A stretch of 64,000 bases of DNA from the IMG/VR virus record IMGVR_UViG_3300005253_000017, positions 39,841 through 103,840 of that record, one strand, 5' to 3'. The number at the start of each line of letters is the position of its first letter. Positions within the stretch are counted from its first letter, which is position 1. Made by a program: the position numbers and the translations under genes. This document shows positions 33,830-43,131 of this stretch, piece after piece. Source of the stretch: a virus. The notes under the pieces were generated by a model. It made no database searches. It was not told the origin of the DNA and was given only the letters and a program-made list of their open reading frames with translations.

Positions 33830-34480
33830 TTATGCACCAGCGCCAGTAGTCGTCTCAAACGACACAAGATCATCGCCCTGGAATGTCAACGTCTTTGTCA
33901 CTAATTCGCCCACAGGAACACTAGCACTAAGTCCGCTAATGTATCCCCAGCCCGTCAGGTAATCGGAGGTAGTGTCATTGAAGTAAAATTGAAGCACTAC
34001 CTTCTCATCAGTATCCATATAGAGACTGATAAGGTCCTCTTCGCCTTCCAACCAGTACCCTTCTGCTGTGCCTGTCCATCCCTTCAAGCCCGCCTTAAAC
34101 GTCCGCCAGCCCGAGCTGTCAAACTCGGTCGAGTCAAGTACATCGCACGTCAGGTCAACCGTCCAATTCGTGAACCCGCCTAGCGTAGTATGCGCGGCGA
34201 AATACGAATAGTCTCCCTGCACACGCCTACTGTCCGATACCGCGACTGTAAACGTTACCACGCCTCGCGGACTGATCTCATAATCCACATTGCGCACCAT
34301 GGTCGTATTGAGCACAGTATCACTCTGCCGGATAATTACGTTATCCCAATCGGGCATCGTGTTGTCCAAGTAAAACACCGTAGCCGAATCGTTACCCGTA
34401 CCAAGATTCTCATTGGATATAGGGGTCGTCACGTCCGATGCGATCTTAAACGCTCCCAAATAGCCTGTTACTGCGGCCAT
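33830..34480 (-). CDS. Major tail tube protein candidate (216 aa)
   Basis: The segment WTVDLTCDVLDSTEFDSSGW followed by FKAGLKGWTGTAEGYW matches phage tail tube proteins (TP901-1/lambda V-like fold). It is shared with the neighbouring 127-residue paralogue. The N-terminal 60 residues are an extra strand-rich region. Tube subunits polymerise around the tape measure. It lies directly upstream of the chaperone genes, as expected. Confidence 0.72.
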   Translation of the reverse strand: MAAVTGYLGAFKIASDVTTPISNENLGTGNDSATVFYLDNTMPDWDNVIIRQSDTVLNTTMVRNVDYEISPRGVVTFTVAVSDSRRVQGDYSYFAAHTTLGGFTNWTVDLTCDVLDSTEFDSSGWRTFKAGLKGWTGTAEGYWLEGEEDLISLYMDTDEKVVLQFYFNDTTSDYLTGWGYISGLSASVPVGELVTKTLTFQGDDLVSFETTTGAGA

Positions 34481-34511
34481 CTTTCCACCTCCTCCCGAGG
34501 TTTAGTTGTCA

Positions 34512-34895
34512 TTAGAACCTAGACAGGTCGCTAGTACCCTGGAACGTCACCGTCTGGGTCTGCACGCCATCCACGGCGACCGCCGGACTCCAGCCATTGC
34601 ATATGGCGTTCCCGGTTAAGCCCTCAGTCGTGTCACTGAAGTACAACCTCAGGACAGCCGTGCTGCCGACATCCGAGGGCTGAATCTTCTGGGTCGAGTC
34701 CACGTATAGCTCTATCGTCCCGGTCCACCCCTTCAAGCCAGCGGTAAAGTTCCTCCATCCTGTCGATGAAAAATTCGTGGTGTCCACCATGTCACCAGTC
34801 AGGTCCAAACTCCACGAATAACAATTGTAGGTCAGGTCGCTGTCGATGATAACACCGAAGTCAACCGTTCCCTTGTAGCCTGTTATTGCAGCCAT
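34512..34895 (-). CDS. Tail tube paralogue (127 aa)
   Basis: It is shorter than the neighbouring tube gene but shares the same core (WSLDLTGDMVDTTNFSSTGW, FTAGLKGWTGTIELYV) and N-terminal MAA-TGY-G start. It could be the true major tube subunit and the 216-residue protein a decorated variant, or the reverse. Tandem copies imply duplication. Confidence 0.7.
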   Translation of the reverse strand: MAAITGYKGTVDFGVIIDSDLTYNCYSWSLDLTGDMVDTTNFSSTGWRNFTAGLKGWTGTIELYVDSTQKIQPSDVGSTAVLRLYFSDTTEGLTGNAICNGWSPAVAVDGVQTQTVTFQGTSDLSRF

Positions 34896-34922
34896 CTTAC
34901 TCCCTCCTACTAATTAAACGAG

Positions 34923-35291
34923 TTAAACGTAACTCATCATGTAATCCGCTGTCATCATCCAGCAGTCCTCAAGCCTCACCGGGCCTGTGCTGCCCTCACG
35001 CGAGCACCCTATTGCGGTGTCGCTCTCATATACAATCACGGCCCTATCGAAGACAGAGACCAACTTGTCAAAAATACTTGTTATATAACTCGGCGATTGA
35101 TTCTTGTCGAAGATTGAAAACTGTACTATTGACTCGTCCCAGGAACTAGACAAGGCAAACGTGTTCATCTGCTCAGTGCTGATTACAGAGTAGACGACAT
35201 ATGGCATCGTCTTATCCTGGTTAGGAACGTATCCATAATAAACATCGCTGATGGCCGCATACAGGGCGGCGTCGCTTCGTACTTCCCTCAA
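34923..35291 (-). CDS. Tail completion/terminator protein (DUF3168-like)
   Basis: The 122-residue protein has the layout of tail-completion proteins: a helical N-terminus (DAALYAAISDVYYG), a YVVYSVI strand near 30 and IVQFSIFDKNQSPSYI with a following helix. Such proteins cap the tube at the head-proximal end. It lies between the gp10-like and tube genes, as is usual. Confidence 0.65.
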   Translation of the reverse strand: MREVRSDAALYAAISDVYYGYVPNQDKTMPYVVYSVISTEQMNTFALSSSWDESIVQFSIFDKNQSPSYITSIFDKLVSVFDRAVIVYESDTAIGCSREGSTGPVRLEDCWMMTADYMMSYV

Positions 35292-35310
35292 AATTGCCCG
35301 TGTCAGATTC

Positions 35311-35781
35311 CTAATCCTTCATTCTCCTAGAAAATATCGCCATAATTGCTTTCTTGCTTTTGTGTAACGCCGGACGCATGAAAGGTCTCGCTGATTCTCT
35401 CTTTGATACCCCGGCCGCCTTTGCCATCTTCGGTGTTCCCAATTCCAAATGCTTGCCATAAAAAACATTTGTCCCCACCCTGGCTATCGGCAACGTGGGA
35501 TGCATCTCGTGAGTTATGCTTCGTCTCAATGTTCCTGTCTGCACTCGCGGGGGCTCGCCGGGCTTGGATGAATGACTGCCAATCTTACCCGGCCTCTTTC
35601 CCGTTCCCGGCTCCCTTCGCCTGCCTTCAATGGACTCCAGGAAACCGGAAGCAGTTCGGCCGCCCCGAACCATAAGGCCCTTGGCATTTTTCTCTACGAC
35701 CAGGGCGGCCTCGCGCACGCGTCTGCGAGCCTCATTTTGTATCTTAGAACTCACCTTGTTCCCATGCCATATCAGGGCCAT
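35311..35781 (-). CDS. HK97 gp10-family tail component
   Basis: The 156-residue protein has the gp10/minor tail signature: a basic helical start, SKPGEPPRVQTGTLRRSI in the middle, VGTNVFYGKHLELGT and ARPFMRPAL at the end. This family joins the head-tail interface. TGATG couples it to the adaptor gene upstream. Confidence 0.82.
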   Translation of the reverse strand: MALIWHGNKVSSKIQNEARRRVREAALVVEKNAKGLMVRGGRTASGFLESIEGRRREPGTGKRPGKIGSHSSKPGEPPRVQTGTLRRSITHEMHPTLPIARVGTNVFYGKHLELGTPKMAKAAGVSKRESARPFMRPALHKSKKAIMAIFSRRMKD

Positions 35782-36113
35782 TAGAGAGCCCCCTTCAGCT
35801 CTCGGGCTTCGATTTCTAAGTGGTGTCCCATCTTGTCAATGTTCCTCACTAGCGTTACATCGTATGTCTTGCCACCATAGACCAGCTGATTCTCTTCAAC
35901 GATGCTGTACGTTGCCGGGCAAAATACCTTTAGATTGACCTCCGTCCGCTCGCTGCCATACCGGATTGCCTCCGCTCCGCTCATCGGCTGGATGCGGCAG
36001 GGAACGTCGGTGTACTTCGTAGTCGTGGTGGTCGTCTGACCACCAAAGTCATCTGGAGTGAAAGTTATCGTCTGTACGTTCATCTTACTATTCATCAGGC
36101 TACGAAAGCTCAT
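35781..36113 (-). CDS. Head-tail joining protein (head closure)
   Basis: The 110-residue all-beta protein (FTPDDFGGQTTTTTTKYTD; IQPMSGAEAIRYGSERTEV) matches the head-tail joining family (SPP1 gp16/lambda FII-like). The motif PxxGxExxxxG at the barrel is typical. It seals the connector and docks the tail. Confidence 0.72.
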   Translation of the reverse strand: MSFRSLMNSKMNVQTITFTPDDFGGQTTTTTTKYTDVPCRIQPMSGAEAIRYGSERTEVNLKVFCPATYSIVEENQLVYGGKTYDVTLVRNIDKMGHHLEIEARELKGAL

Positions 36114-36115
36114 GC

Positions 36116-37003
36116 TTAAAATCCCATAATGTACGATCTTTGGTACGGAGCCAATTTCATAGCTATCATATTACTCACTGAATCCTTACCAGAAGAGCTA
36201 AATATAGTATCTACACGGTCAGCAATTGTGTACGCATAGTCGCCCAGTTTTTCGCTGCGAAGCGATGCATCTTTCTGCGATAGGTCAAACAGGAACTTGA
36301 CCAATTCCAAAGCCGCGCTCTGTATCGGTTCCGGTATTTCGGCTCTCGCGTATCCGGCCCTATAGTCTACGAAGATATTCCTCCGCCCAGCTGTCCATAT
36401 ATACGGGTTATACAGTAGGGCCTGGTCGGCGTCATAAATCTCGTAGTCATCCTCACACTCCTGCGGTATCTCTAGGTCCACATATACGTTTCTGGCATCC
36501 CACGCGGGCCTGACAATCAGGTCGGCGCTGGAGAAGGCCCCATATGTGGAGAATACTGTACCCTCCCAGTCGGTCACCGCAGACACCGTTAAGGCCATGA
36601 GGTCCATCGTAACACTGTCGCTCATTACCAATGTATCAGTTGTCCATACCCCGCTCGTCACCGACCGAAGCCTGATGGAGTTTGAGGTCACACTTGCGGT
36701 CGCCCGCGAGCCTGTGCCCGTGTATCGCAACCTAAGAGCGTAGTTTGTATCCACGGATATCCGGTTGATCCACTGCAGCGGATAGTTCTTCAGGGCCAGC
36801 ATCTTATGTCCCCTACCAGAGTGGACCTCCTTGGTGTAGTCTTGTTCAGTAATGTCACAGCCGAGTTCCTTCTGAATCATCACGCACGCCTGCGTCACTA
36901 GGGCATCCAGTAACCTATCATTATCGGTCTCAGCCGCCGCAATATTCATATATCTCTTCGCATCGGCTAGGGAGACTAGGGCTTTTGTGCTGGGCACCGC
37001 CAT
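36116..37003 (-). CDS. Head-tail connector (adaptor) protein
   Basis: The N-terminus (LVSLADAKRYMNI, DNDRLLDALVTQACVMIQKEL) is the standard helical start of HK97 gp6/SPP1 gp15-like adaptors. IPEPIQSAALELVKFLF near residue 230 fits their C-terminal helix. At 295 residues it is longer than most, with a beta-rich insertion (about 75-190). It binds the portal ring and the closure protein. Confidence 0.75.
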   Translation of the reverse strand: MAVPSTKALVSLADAKRYMNIAAAETDNDRLLDALVTQACVMIQKELGCDITEQDYTKEVHSGRGHKMLALKNYPLQWINRISVDTNYALRLRYTGTGSRATASVTSNSIRLRSVTSGVWTTDTLVMSDSVTMDLMALTVSAVTDWEGTVFSTYGAFSSADLIVRPAWDARNVYVDLEIPQECEDDYEIYDADQALLYNPYIWTAGRRNIFVDYRAGYARAEIPEPIQSAALELVKFLFDLSQKDASLRSEKLGDYAYTIADRVDTIFSSSGKDSVSNMIAMKLAPYQRSYIMGF

Positions 37004-37356
37004 CAGACAATCGCCTCCTGTACATGAACCGTAATATCCTTCGTGTAATTCACCTTGTCATTCGCATCTGACACCCAGAACTCACCCACGAATATCCCGT
37101 AGTTATCGCTGAATGGAACCCAGTCGGCAGTCGTTATGGTAATCGTGACTATGCCCGAAGTGTCGCTGGCGGATATATTGTCCGAGCCAACCCCACTAGT
37201 ATCCCGTATCATATATCGCTGCGAGGCTCCCTCGTCTGTCCGCAGCCAGAATTTGGTGCGGGAGTCCACGAGATTCAATGCGGTATTATCGGTATCAGAT
37301 AGCGTTATCTGCCAACTCCTCGTATCGCCCTTCTTCAATATCAAATCAACGGCCAT
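37003..37356 (-). CDS. Ig-like virion protein (117 aa)
   Basis: It opens with LILKKGDTRSWQITLSD and continues with alternating strands (TKFWLRTDE; GIVTITITTADW; DITVHVQEA), an immunoglobulin/BppU-N-like beta sandwich. It lies between the repeat protein and the connector. Such domains often link fibres to the virion. The role is inferred. Confidence 0.55.
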   Translation of the reverse strand: MAVDLILKKGDTRSWQITLSDTDNTALNLVDSRTKFWLRTDEGASQRYMIRDTSGVGSDNISASDTSGIVTITITTADWVPFSDNYGIFVGEFWVSDANDKVNYTKDITVHVQEAIV

Positions 37357-38861
37357 TAACTGGTCACCGCCTTTGTCTTCGTAGTAGTCAAAATCCCACT
37401 GGTTATCCCGGTCGTACTCCTAGTCCCACTACTCATGCTCAGAACCGACGAAGTTATCCACTGGCTCATGGTCTCCGCAGCTATCGCAACCACAGCGGTC
37501 GCCAGTAAACTCCTAATTTCTTCGTCGTTGGCCATCGTATCGCCGACATTTGTTGCAATCGCGGCGGCAACAACATTGCGGATACTCTCCACAAACGCGG
37601 CGGTCTCGGCGGAAATCCTGACAGTCCCGGTTGCTTGAGAGGCTAGCACACCCTCTATCCAACCGTATGTCTCGCCAGTTGTGGATATTTTAGCAGCCGC
37701 CTTGAGGGAATAAATAATCTGGGCGACTGACAGGTTATCAACCGATATCCTAGCAATCGCGGATGCGACTGACTGAATTACCTGTTCATCTGCGGAAAGA
37801 ATACCGATGGGAGCACTGGCAATCGCAGAGGCTTGTGCAGCCCGTATGCCTTCGACAAAGACCAGTAATTCTGCGATAATGGTATTGATTTTTGCTGTGG
37901 CCGGGACGGACGAAACACCCTCTACCATCACTTGGAGTTCTTCGATGCTGTATATTTTTCCGACGGTGGTAATTGTGTTGATTGTCTCAACCGCAGCATG
38001 AATGTCACTGGACAACCGAACTATTGAAGAAGCTATCGCAGACCGAACAGCTTCAGCCATGGCCTGAATGTCCGTCGTTAATCGCACAACACCGGAAACC
38101 TGGGCTGACCGAACAGCTTCAAGGAATACGCTCTGCTCCTCGGCCATTGAGACAATAGCGGTCGCCTTGGAAGACAATATCTCCACGGCAGCAGAAAGAA
38201 TTTGAGTAACCAAGCTGACTATCGCTGTAGCTTTGGCATTCTCTACACCCTCAGCCATCGCTTGGGTCTCGGCAGTGGGAAGTCTGACCGGAGAATCCGT
38301 AAGTTCTGCTATCAGAGTTTGCACATAAGTAATAGCAACTTCTATGATGCTTGCTATCGCCGAGGCATTGGTGGTCTTAACACCTTCCGTAGCAGCGAGA
38401 ATCTCAGCCAGCTTAGAAGCAATCGCGAATGCCTTAATAGATTCGACGCCTTCTACATTGATCAGGGCTTCCGATAACTTAATGACTGTTGCCGTCGCTT
38501 TGGCAGATTCAACGTCTTCAATGAAGGCCCAAACCTCGGAAATCAGCGAAGCAATGGCAGTCGCCTTGGCATTTTTGATGCCCTCTACATTGATTAGGGC
38601 CTCTGCCAATTTGCTGGCGATGGCGGTTGCTTTGTCCGACAACACTCCCTCAATATTTGCTAAAGCCTCGGCCAGCTTGGCTATAATCGATGTAGCCTTG
38701 CTAGAAAGAACGCCCTCAATGTACTCCGTCCCCCCGGCAACCACCACGGCAGGAAAACCCGCCGTTATATAAAACGTATTGTCAGCAGCGCCGGGAGACT
38801 GCCCAGAGTCCTTAGCAACCGCTAATCCAGCCGTGATGTAATATTTATTCACCGCCGCCAT
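37356..38861 (-). CDS. Virion protein built of about 18 helical 22-residue repeats
   Basis: After a 50-residue start with a doubled YITAG unit, almost the whole 501-residue protein is a tandem repeat of about 22 residues. The consensus resembles EGV-x-S-x-KATAIASKLAEALI-x-V. The repeats are helix-like and rich in Ala, Ile and Val; the first five and the sixteenth are the clearest. ATG at 38861 overlaps the stop of the upstream gene, so it is preferred over an in-frame start 4 codons earlier. The periodicity suggests a coiled or solenoid fibre shaft; no known family is recognised. Confidence 0.65.
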   Translation of the reverse strand: MAAVNKYYITAGLAVAKDSGQSPGAADNTFYITAGFPAVVVAGGTEYIEGVLSSKATSIIAKLAEALANIEGVLSDKATAIASKLAEALINVEGIKNAKATAIASLISEVWAFIEDVESAKATATVIKLSEALINVEGVESIKAFAIASKLAEILAATEGVKTTNASAIASIIEVAITYVQTLIAELTDSPVRLPTAETQAMAEGVENAKATAIVSLVTQILSAAVEILSSKATAIVSMAEEQSVFLEAVRSAQVSGVVRLTTDIQAMAEAVRSAIASSIVRLSSDIHAAVETINTITTVGKIYSIEELQVMVEGVSSVPATAKINTIIAELLVFVEGIRAAQASAIASAPIGILSADEQVIQSVASAIARISVDNLSVAQIIYSLKAAAKISTTGETYGWIEGVLASQATGTVRISAETAAFVESIRNVVAAAIATNVGDTMANDEEIRSLLATAVVAIAAETMSQWITSSVLSMSSGTRSTTGITSGILTTTKTKAVTS

Positions 38862-40180
38862 CAGACATCCCAATCCAAATCTATCGCGACACTCCTAATA
38901 TCCGCACCAGAGTTCACATTGTAATCGTCGGTATCCGAATCTATGTAATTCTGAGAGGTAGTCTCGGCAATATGGTTAGTATCATCACCGTAAGAATGCA
39001 TACCTCCCGCGATGTTCTGTAGGTCGCCGTTGGTATTGTCATACATCACGTTGTAATCTTCATAATTCGATGCCTCCCCGGAACCTTCCACCTGCTCAAT
39101 TCCATGGTCCGGATTGCCCGTAAATCGACATCCGACAATGGTTACATTTTCCATTCCAGAAAGTGTTGTTACTCCACTTCCACCAGTGGCGTCAGCTCCG
39201 ACACAGTTGGCCATCAACTGGCAAATACGAAGCTGGGCATATTGATCGTTCCCGTTCTCATACGCAAGACAGCCGACAAAGACGGTGAAGTTTCCGGTAT
39301 TCAATGCACCATTCGCGGTATTCCCCTCAAAAAGGCTGAACAAAATGTGGCAACGGGAATTTAGATAATACAAGCCACTCGAAGTATTGTCTCGAAAGAT
39401 ACAGTGAACAAAGCGGCAATCCAGAAAGTCATTGTTGCTATCAAGACCATCCGCGCCATTATTGGACCAGATGCACCATTCGTATGTATGGAAATAGACG
39501 TACTGATCATCAGTAGTAACCCCATCGGCATTGGCATTTGTAAACTTGAAGTTCCTGAACTTATAACGATGGGGATTATTTGAAAGCAGTATACAATTAT
39601 CGGGGTTGTCACCGACCCCACAGTCTGCGTCTACAGTTACGAGATAGCTACTCCCATCCCCCACTGCCCAACTACCATCCACTCCCTCGAATGTAATGTT
39701 CCCGTTAGTGTTGTCACCGGCCTGGGTGTCCAAATCAAGGCCCGTTGCGGCGGCCACCGTCATGTGCGCTCCCGCGCAAGCGTCGGCCTGGGTGGTGTTA
39801 TATACACCATCGGCGGTACTCACATCACTCACACGATCTCCGGAGTCTAACTCAACTATCATTTCAGTGGCCGTTATCTCGCAAAGGATTCCGTTCCAAT
39901 CGTCGCCATTAGCCCCTCCACCGTCATTGTGATTTTGAACATCGTCACTAACGGCCCAACCATCACCTGTCTTATCTGAATCCACGGTAATCTTCGCAAG
40001 ACGATTTAATTCGCAGGTCCCGGTCTTGACCTTGCATGTATCACCCACGAGCGTAGCAGCAGTTACGGTATCGAACGCCTTCTGAAGTCCGTACGGACCC
40101 TGCCACTGGGAACCGTCGCTATCAGTTCCGTCCTGAGCAACGGCCCACGTTCCGGCAGGATTGCAGTATCGGGTAGCCAT
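38861..40180 (-). CDS. Parallel beta-helix fibre/appendage protein (439 aa)
   Basis: The central region (about 190-370) is a right-handed beta-helix of the pectate-lyase-like type: short strands and Asn/Gly turns recur (RFVHCIFRDNTSSGLYYLNS, CHILFSLFEGNTANGAL, MENVTIVGCRFTGNPDHGI). The N-terminus YCNPAGTWAVAQDGTD is a common opening of beta-helix fibre proteins. Its role is probably host-surface glycan binding or cleavage; no catalytic residues could be assigned. Confidence 0.7.
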   Translation of the reverse strand: MATRYCNPAGTWAVAQDGTDSDGSQWQGPYGLQKAFDTVTAATLVGDTCKVKTGTCELNRLAKITVDSDKTGDGWAVSDDVQNHNDGGGANGDDWNGILCEITATEMIVELDSGDRVSDVSTADGVYNTTQADACAGAHMTVAAATGLDLDTQAGDNTNGNITFEGVDGSWAVGDGSSYLVTVDADCGVGDNPDNCILLSNNPHRYKFRNFKFTNANADGVTTDDQYVYFHTYEWCIWSNNGADGLDSNNDFLDCRFVHCIFRDNTSSGLYYLNSRCHILFSLFEGNTANGALNTGNFTVFVGCLAYENGNDQYAQLRICQLMANCVGADATGGSGVTTLSGMENVTIVGCRFTGNPDHGIEQVEGSGEASNYEDYNVMYDNTNGDLQNIAGGMHSYGDDTNHIAETTSQNYIDSDTDDYNVNSGADIRSVAIDLDWDV

Positions 40181-40641
40181 TACTTGGCCCTCCCGTCTTC
40201 ATATATATAAACTTCCTTCTGAAACTCCTGTGTCGTCACGCCATCAGCGTCCACGACCTTGACGACCCGTACCGAGGGTGACGTCGGCTCAAGGGAGTTC
40301 TTTTCCTCTCGATATTCCTTCTCATCAACATCAACCCATTGTTTCTTGGTCCCAATTCGGTGCTTGCAGTCCTCGGCACAGGCGGGAACAATGCTCTGTT
40401 TAACCCACGACGGATGTTCATGCCCGCAAAAGGATTTCTGCGACCAGTTTCCACCGTTCACGGTCCACGACAGCGGTGCTACACAGTTGACAAAGTTGCC
40501 TGCATCGACGGTTACATACTTCACGTCCTTGCAGATTTCCGTTCCAGATCGAGCCTGAGTATAGTTCCCGCCCGTTACCCTATCGCCCTCCTTGAAGGGC
40601 GGCTCCTTGAAGCTCAAATTGCCGCGTTTAATAGTCGCCAT
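40180..40641 (-). CDS. Hypothetical Cys/His-containing virion-operon protein (153 aa)
   Basis: It has three or four Cys near residues 37-93 (EICKD, NCVAP, FCGHEHP, CAEDC) that could make a zinc or disulfide site. Its stop overlaps the beta-helix gene, and fibre genes surround it. It may be a fibre-assembly factor; this is positional inference only. Confidence 0.5.
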   Translation of the reverse strand: MATIKRGNLSFKEPPFKEGDRVTGGNYTQARSGTEICKDVKYVTVDAGNFVNCVAPLSWTVNGGNWSQKSFCGHEHPSWVKQSIVPACAEDCKHRIGTKKQWVDVDEKEYREEKNSLEPTSPSVRVVKVVDADGVTTQEFQKEVYIYEDGRAK

Positions 40642-40661
40642 TGTTCAACCTCATCCAATAA

Positions 40662-42653
40662 TCAGAGTTTCATTCCCATACTTACGGTCAAGACTTCCCC
40701 ATCCCCAACAGTTATAGCAGTACTCAGAGGCATAGAAGCGATCAATAACCCAGCGACATCGCTAGTAGAAAGAAAAGCCAACTTCGCTGCATCAAATTCA
40801 CCCGCACCACCAGTAAATGTTACCGTATCCAATCTCACACCATAAGTAGTCGTAAAATCAGAGATAGTAAACCCCACATCTGAACTCGCCACACTCTGTC
40901 TTGCATATCCAGTCCCTGTTACCTCTGTTAAATTAGCAATGGTATCGCTTTCCAACAATGAGTTATCCGTTGCCAATCCCACATAAAAATTCGTCGGGAC
41001 TATGTCTTCTTCGGAAAATGCAATTTCCATCACATACCGAAGACCTTCGGCATGAATTTCAGCAGTCCCCGCAAATTCATACGCCCCAATATCCCAGGCA
41101 CTACCTTGCGGGCGACTGATACCGTTAAGGTCTTCGGCAATGTCCACCCCGAAGGCAGCAAAGTAAGTATCGATGATATTTGAGATCAGCGTGCCATCAC
41201 CAGCGTCCTTGCATGGCGATCCAGTTGGGATAGTGAAGTCGCTATTGTCCGGGTCAGTAAAGTCCGGATCGCTCTCGATGCAGTCCTGTCCCTTAGATGT
41301 TGCGGCCTGAAACGCCGCAAGATTGTAGCTTGTGCCTCCCCACCGGATTACCGTGGCAGAGCCGCCATCATAGAACGAATTGTTCTTCACCGTCGAGTCA
41401 TTATCTGGCGAGTTTACGAAAATATGATACCCAGTCGCTTCGTTGATTGTGTCGAATATATTATTCTGAATATGCTCGACGGCCTGTATTACTGAAGAAT
41501 ACCCTGTCGGAACGTCGTGGCAGGTATTATTGACGACGTAGCGCACCGCCGAACCCCACAAGTTGATTGCGGCATGACAGTACCCGGTTGCGCCATTAAA
41601 TGAATCGGTGGTGATGTCGTGAATGTCGTTTCCAATCACATACACGGTCCCTGATGCGCCCTCACCCGCCCGGATTCCGAACTGCTCGTCATGTATGTGG
41701 TTGAAGATAATCCACACATTGTCCGGTGAATACTGGTATCCAATCCCAGCACCGTCGCCGTCAGCTAGGGCGTTCGAGTAACACTCGTTTTCGCTGAATA
41801 CGACATAGCTCGACTGCTTAGTCCAGAACGCAGTCTGCTTGTTACTGTACCCCTTGTTCCCTGCGATATAAATGTGATGAACGTAAGAATTGTCAGTTTC
41901 GGGCCAAGGGTTAGCCTGAACGCCACTGCCGCTGTTCTGGTAATATAGGCTCTCCAGAACCCATATATTGTTAGAGTATATTGCTATGTATGTCCCCATT
42001 ATGTCTTGGTCTTCTTCGGGCGGAAGCTCCCAGTTACCATTATCATGTACGTCATTGTCATAGAACACGATGTTCGTAACGGGAGACTCCGCGGTCCCCA
42101 ACGTGGTCAAGGCGCTGCCGCTAGGATTGAGATTCCCATGCACATTGCAGGTGCGTGTTGCGGCGTAACTACACGGCGAGTAGAAGCGCATCTGACCCGT
42201 CGCACCACCAGATAGGTCATCATCCGCATCCTTAAACTCGATATTCTCGACGATGAAGTATGTTCCATAGACATAGACGCGGCCAAGCAGTTTCGCGCTT
42301 CCGCCAACTGTTCCCCGGATAAATACTGGGAGTCCCGACGTGCCGGATGAGGTTATGCCGATAGTGCTGACTGGGTAGGCGGGCGCGTTGTGTATCTCGC
42401 AGACGCTACCAGCCGAGAATGTCGTGGGAACGGTCAATCGCGGCGTAGACGGGGAGCCGAGTGGGTTCGCCGTGTCGGTGGCGCTGCCGTGGTCGGGGTC
42501 GATGTAATGGGTGTACGGGCCGTCGCTGTTCGTCCTATATGACTCAGCCCCGCCGCCGTAATCATAGGTATACGAAACATCGGAATACTCCCAATGGGTC
42601 TCGTCAATCCCGAAGGTTGGTGTCGGTATTCCTTTTCGTCCAGCCCAAGCCAT
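40662..42653 (-). CDS. Beta-helix tail fibre with C-terminal knob domain (663 aa)
   Basis: Residues about 30-520 form a right-handed beta-helix of the NosD/pectin-lyase type (TYIAIYSNNIWVLESLYYQN, VWIIFNHIHDEQFGI, NGATGYCHAAINLWGSAV). The C-terminal 130 residues (from EIHAEGLRYVMEIAF on) are a separate beta domain. That domain is paralogous to the stand-alone 144-residue protein encoded just upstream in the operon. It is likely a receptor-binding or depolymerase fibre. Confidence 0.75.
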   Translation of the reverse strand: MAWAGRKGIPTPTFGIDETHWEYSDVSYTYDYGGGAESYRTNSDGPYTHYIDPDHGSATDTANPLGSPSTPRLTVPTTFSAGSVCEIHNAPAYPVSTIGITSSGTSGLPVFIRGTVGGSAKLLGRVYVYGTYFIVENIEFKDADDDLSGGATGQMRFYSPCSYAATRTCNVHGNLNPSGSALTTLGTAESPVTNIVFYDNDVHDNGNWELPPEEDQDIMGTYIAIYSNNIWVLESLYYQNSGSGVQANPWPETDNSYVHHIYIAGNKGYSNKQTAFWTKQSSYVVFSENECYSNALADGDGAGIGYQYSPDNVWIIFNHIHDEQFGIRAGEGASGTVYVIGNDIHDITTDSFNGATGYCHAAINLWGSAVRYVVNNTCHDVPTGYSSVIQAVEHIQNNIFDTINEATGYHIFVNSPDNDSTVKNNSFYDGGSATVIRWGGTSYNLAAFQAATSKGQDCIESDPDFTDPDNSDFTIPTGSPCKDAGDGTLISNIIDTYFAAFGVDIAEDLNGISRPQGSAWDIGAYEFAGTAEIHAEGLRYVMEIAFSEEDIVPTNFYVGLATDNSLLESDTIANLTEVTGTGYARQSVASSDVGFTISDFTTTYGVRLDTVTFTGGAGEFDAAKLAFLSTSDVAGLLIASMPLSTAITVGDGEVLTVSMGMKL

Positions 42654-42684
42654 AGCCTACACACCTACCACCCTACTTACTGTT

Positions 42685-43119
42685 TTAACCTTCCAATTCA
42701 AGCTGCATTGCTACCTGGAGCGAGTCACCTGTGGTCAATGACCGCGCCGTACCTAAGTCGGCGGCCGCCATCGTAATGCCACCGTCTCCACCCACATCAG
42801 ACATAATCATTGCTACGGCTCCAGCCGTTTTCCAACCAACACCGCTACAGGTAAATGTCTGGGTGAGCGTCGTGGCAATTACGTCAGCCCCGGTGATATC
42901 CGACACGGTGAACCCAACGTCAGACGTCGCCACGGTCTGCCTGTTGTATCCATTTGATCCGGGCGTTTCTATCTCAGTCCAGTCAGACCAAGCGTCGGTC
43001 TCCGCAACTCCGGTATCCGAGATAAGTGCCAGGTAAAAATTCGCGGGCACAGTATCTTCCTCACTGAATGAAACCTGAAGCACGTACTTCAGTCCTTCTC
43101 TTACCCATTCTGATGCCAT
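42685..43119 (-). CDS. Stand-alone fibre knob-like protein (144 aa)
   Basis: The whole protein matches the C-terminal domain of the 663-residue fibre (EGLKYVLQVSFSEEDTVP and NFYLALISDTG against EGLRYVMEIAF and NFYVGLATD). The shared sequence indicates a domain that was duplicated or detached. It may trimerise on or exchange with the fibre. Confidence 0.65.
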   Translation of the reverse strand: MASEWVREGLKYVLQVSFSEEDTVPANFYLALISDTGVAETDAWSDWTEIETPGSNGYNRQTVATSDVGFTVSDITGADVIATTLTQTFTCSGVGWKTAGAVAMIMSDVGGDGGITMAAADLGTARSLTTGDSLQVAMQLELEG

Positions 43120-43131
43120 CTTACATCCCTC

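Noticed and set aside
38344-38772. A 142-codon + strand frame rich in Ala and Ser repeats
   Set aside because: It is the antisense shadow of the 22-residue-repeat virion protein; the repeats keep the reverse frame open. It has no ribosome-binding site or neighbours of its own.
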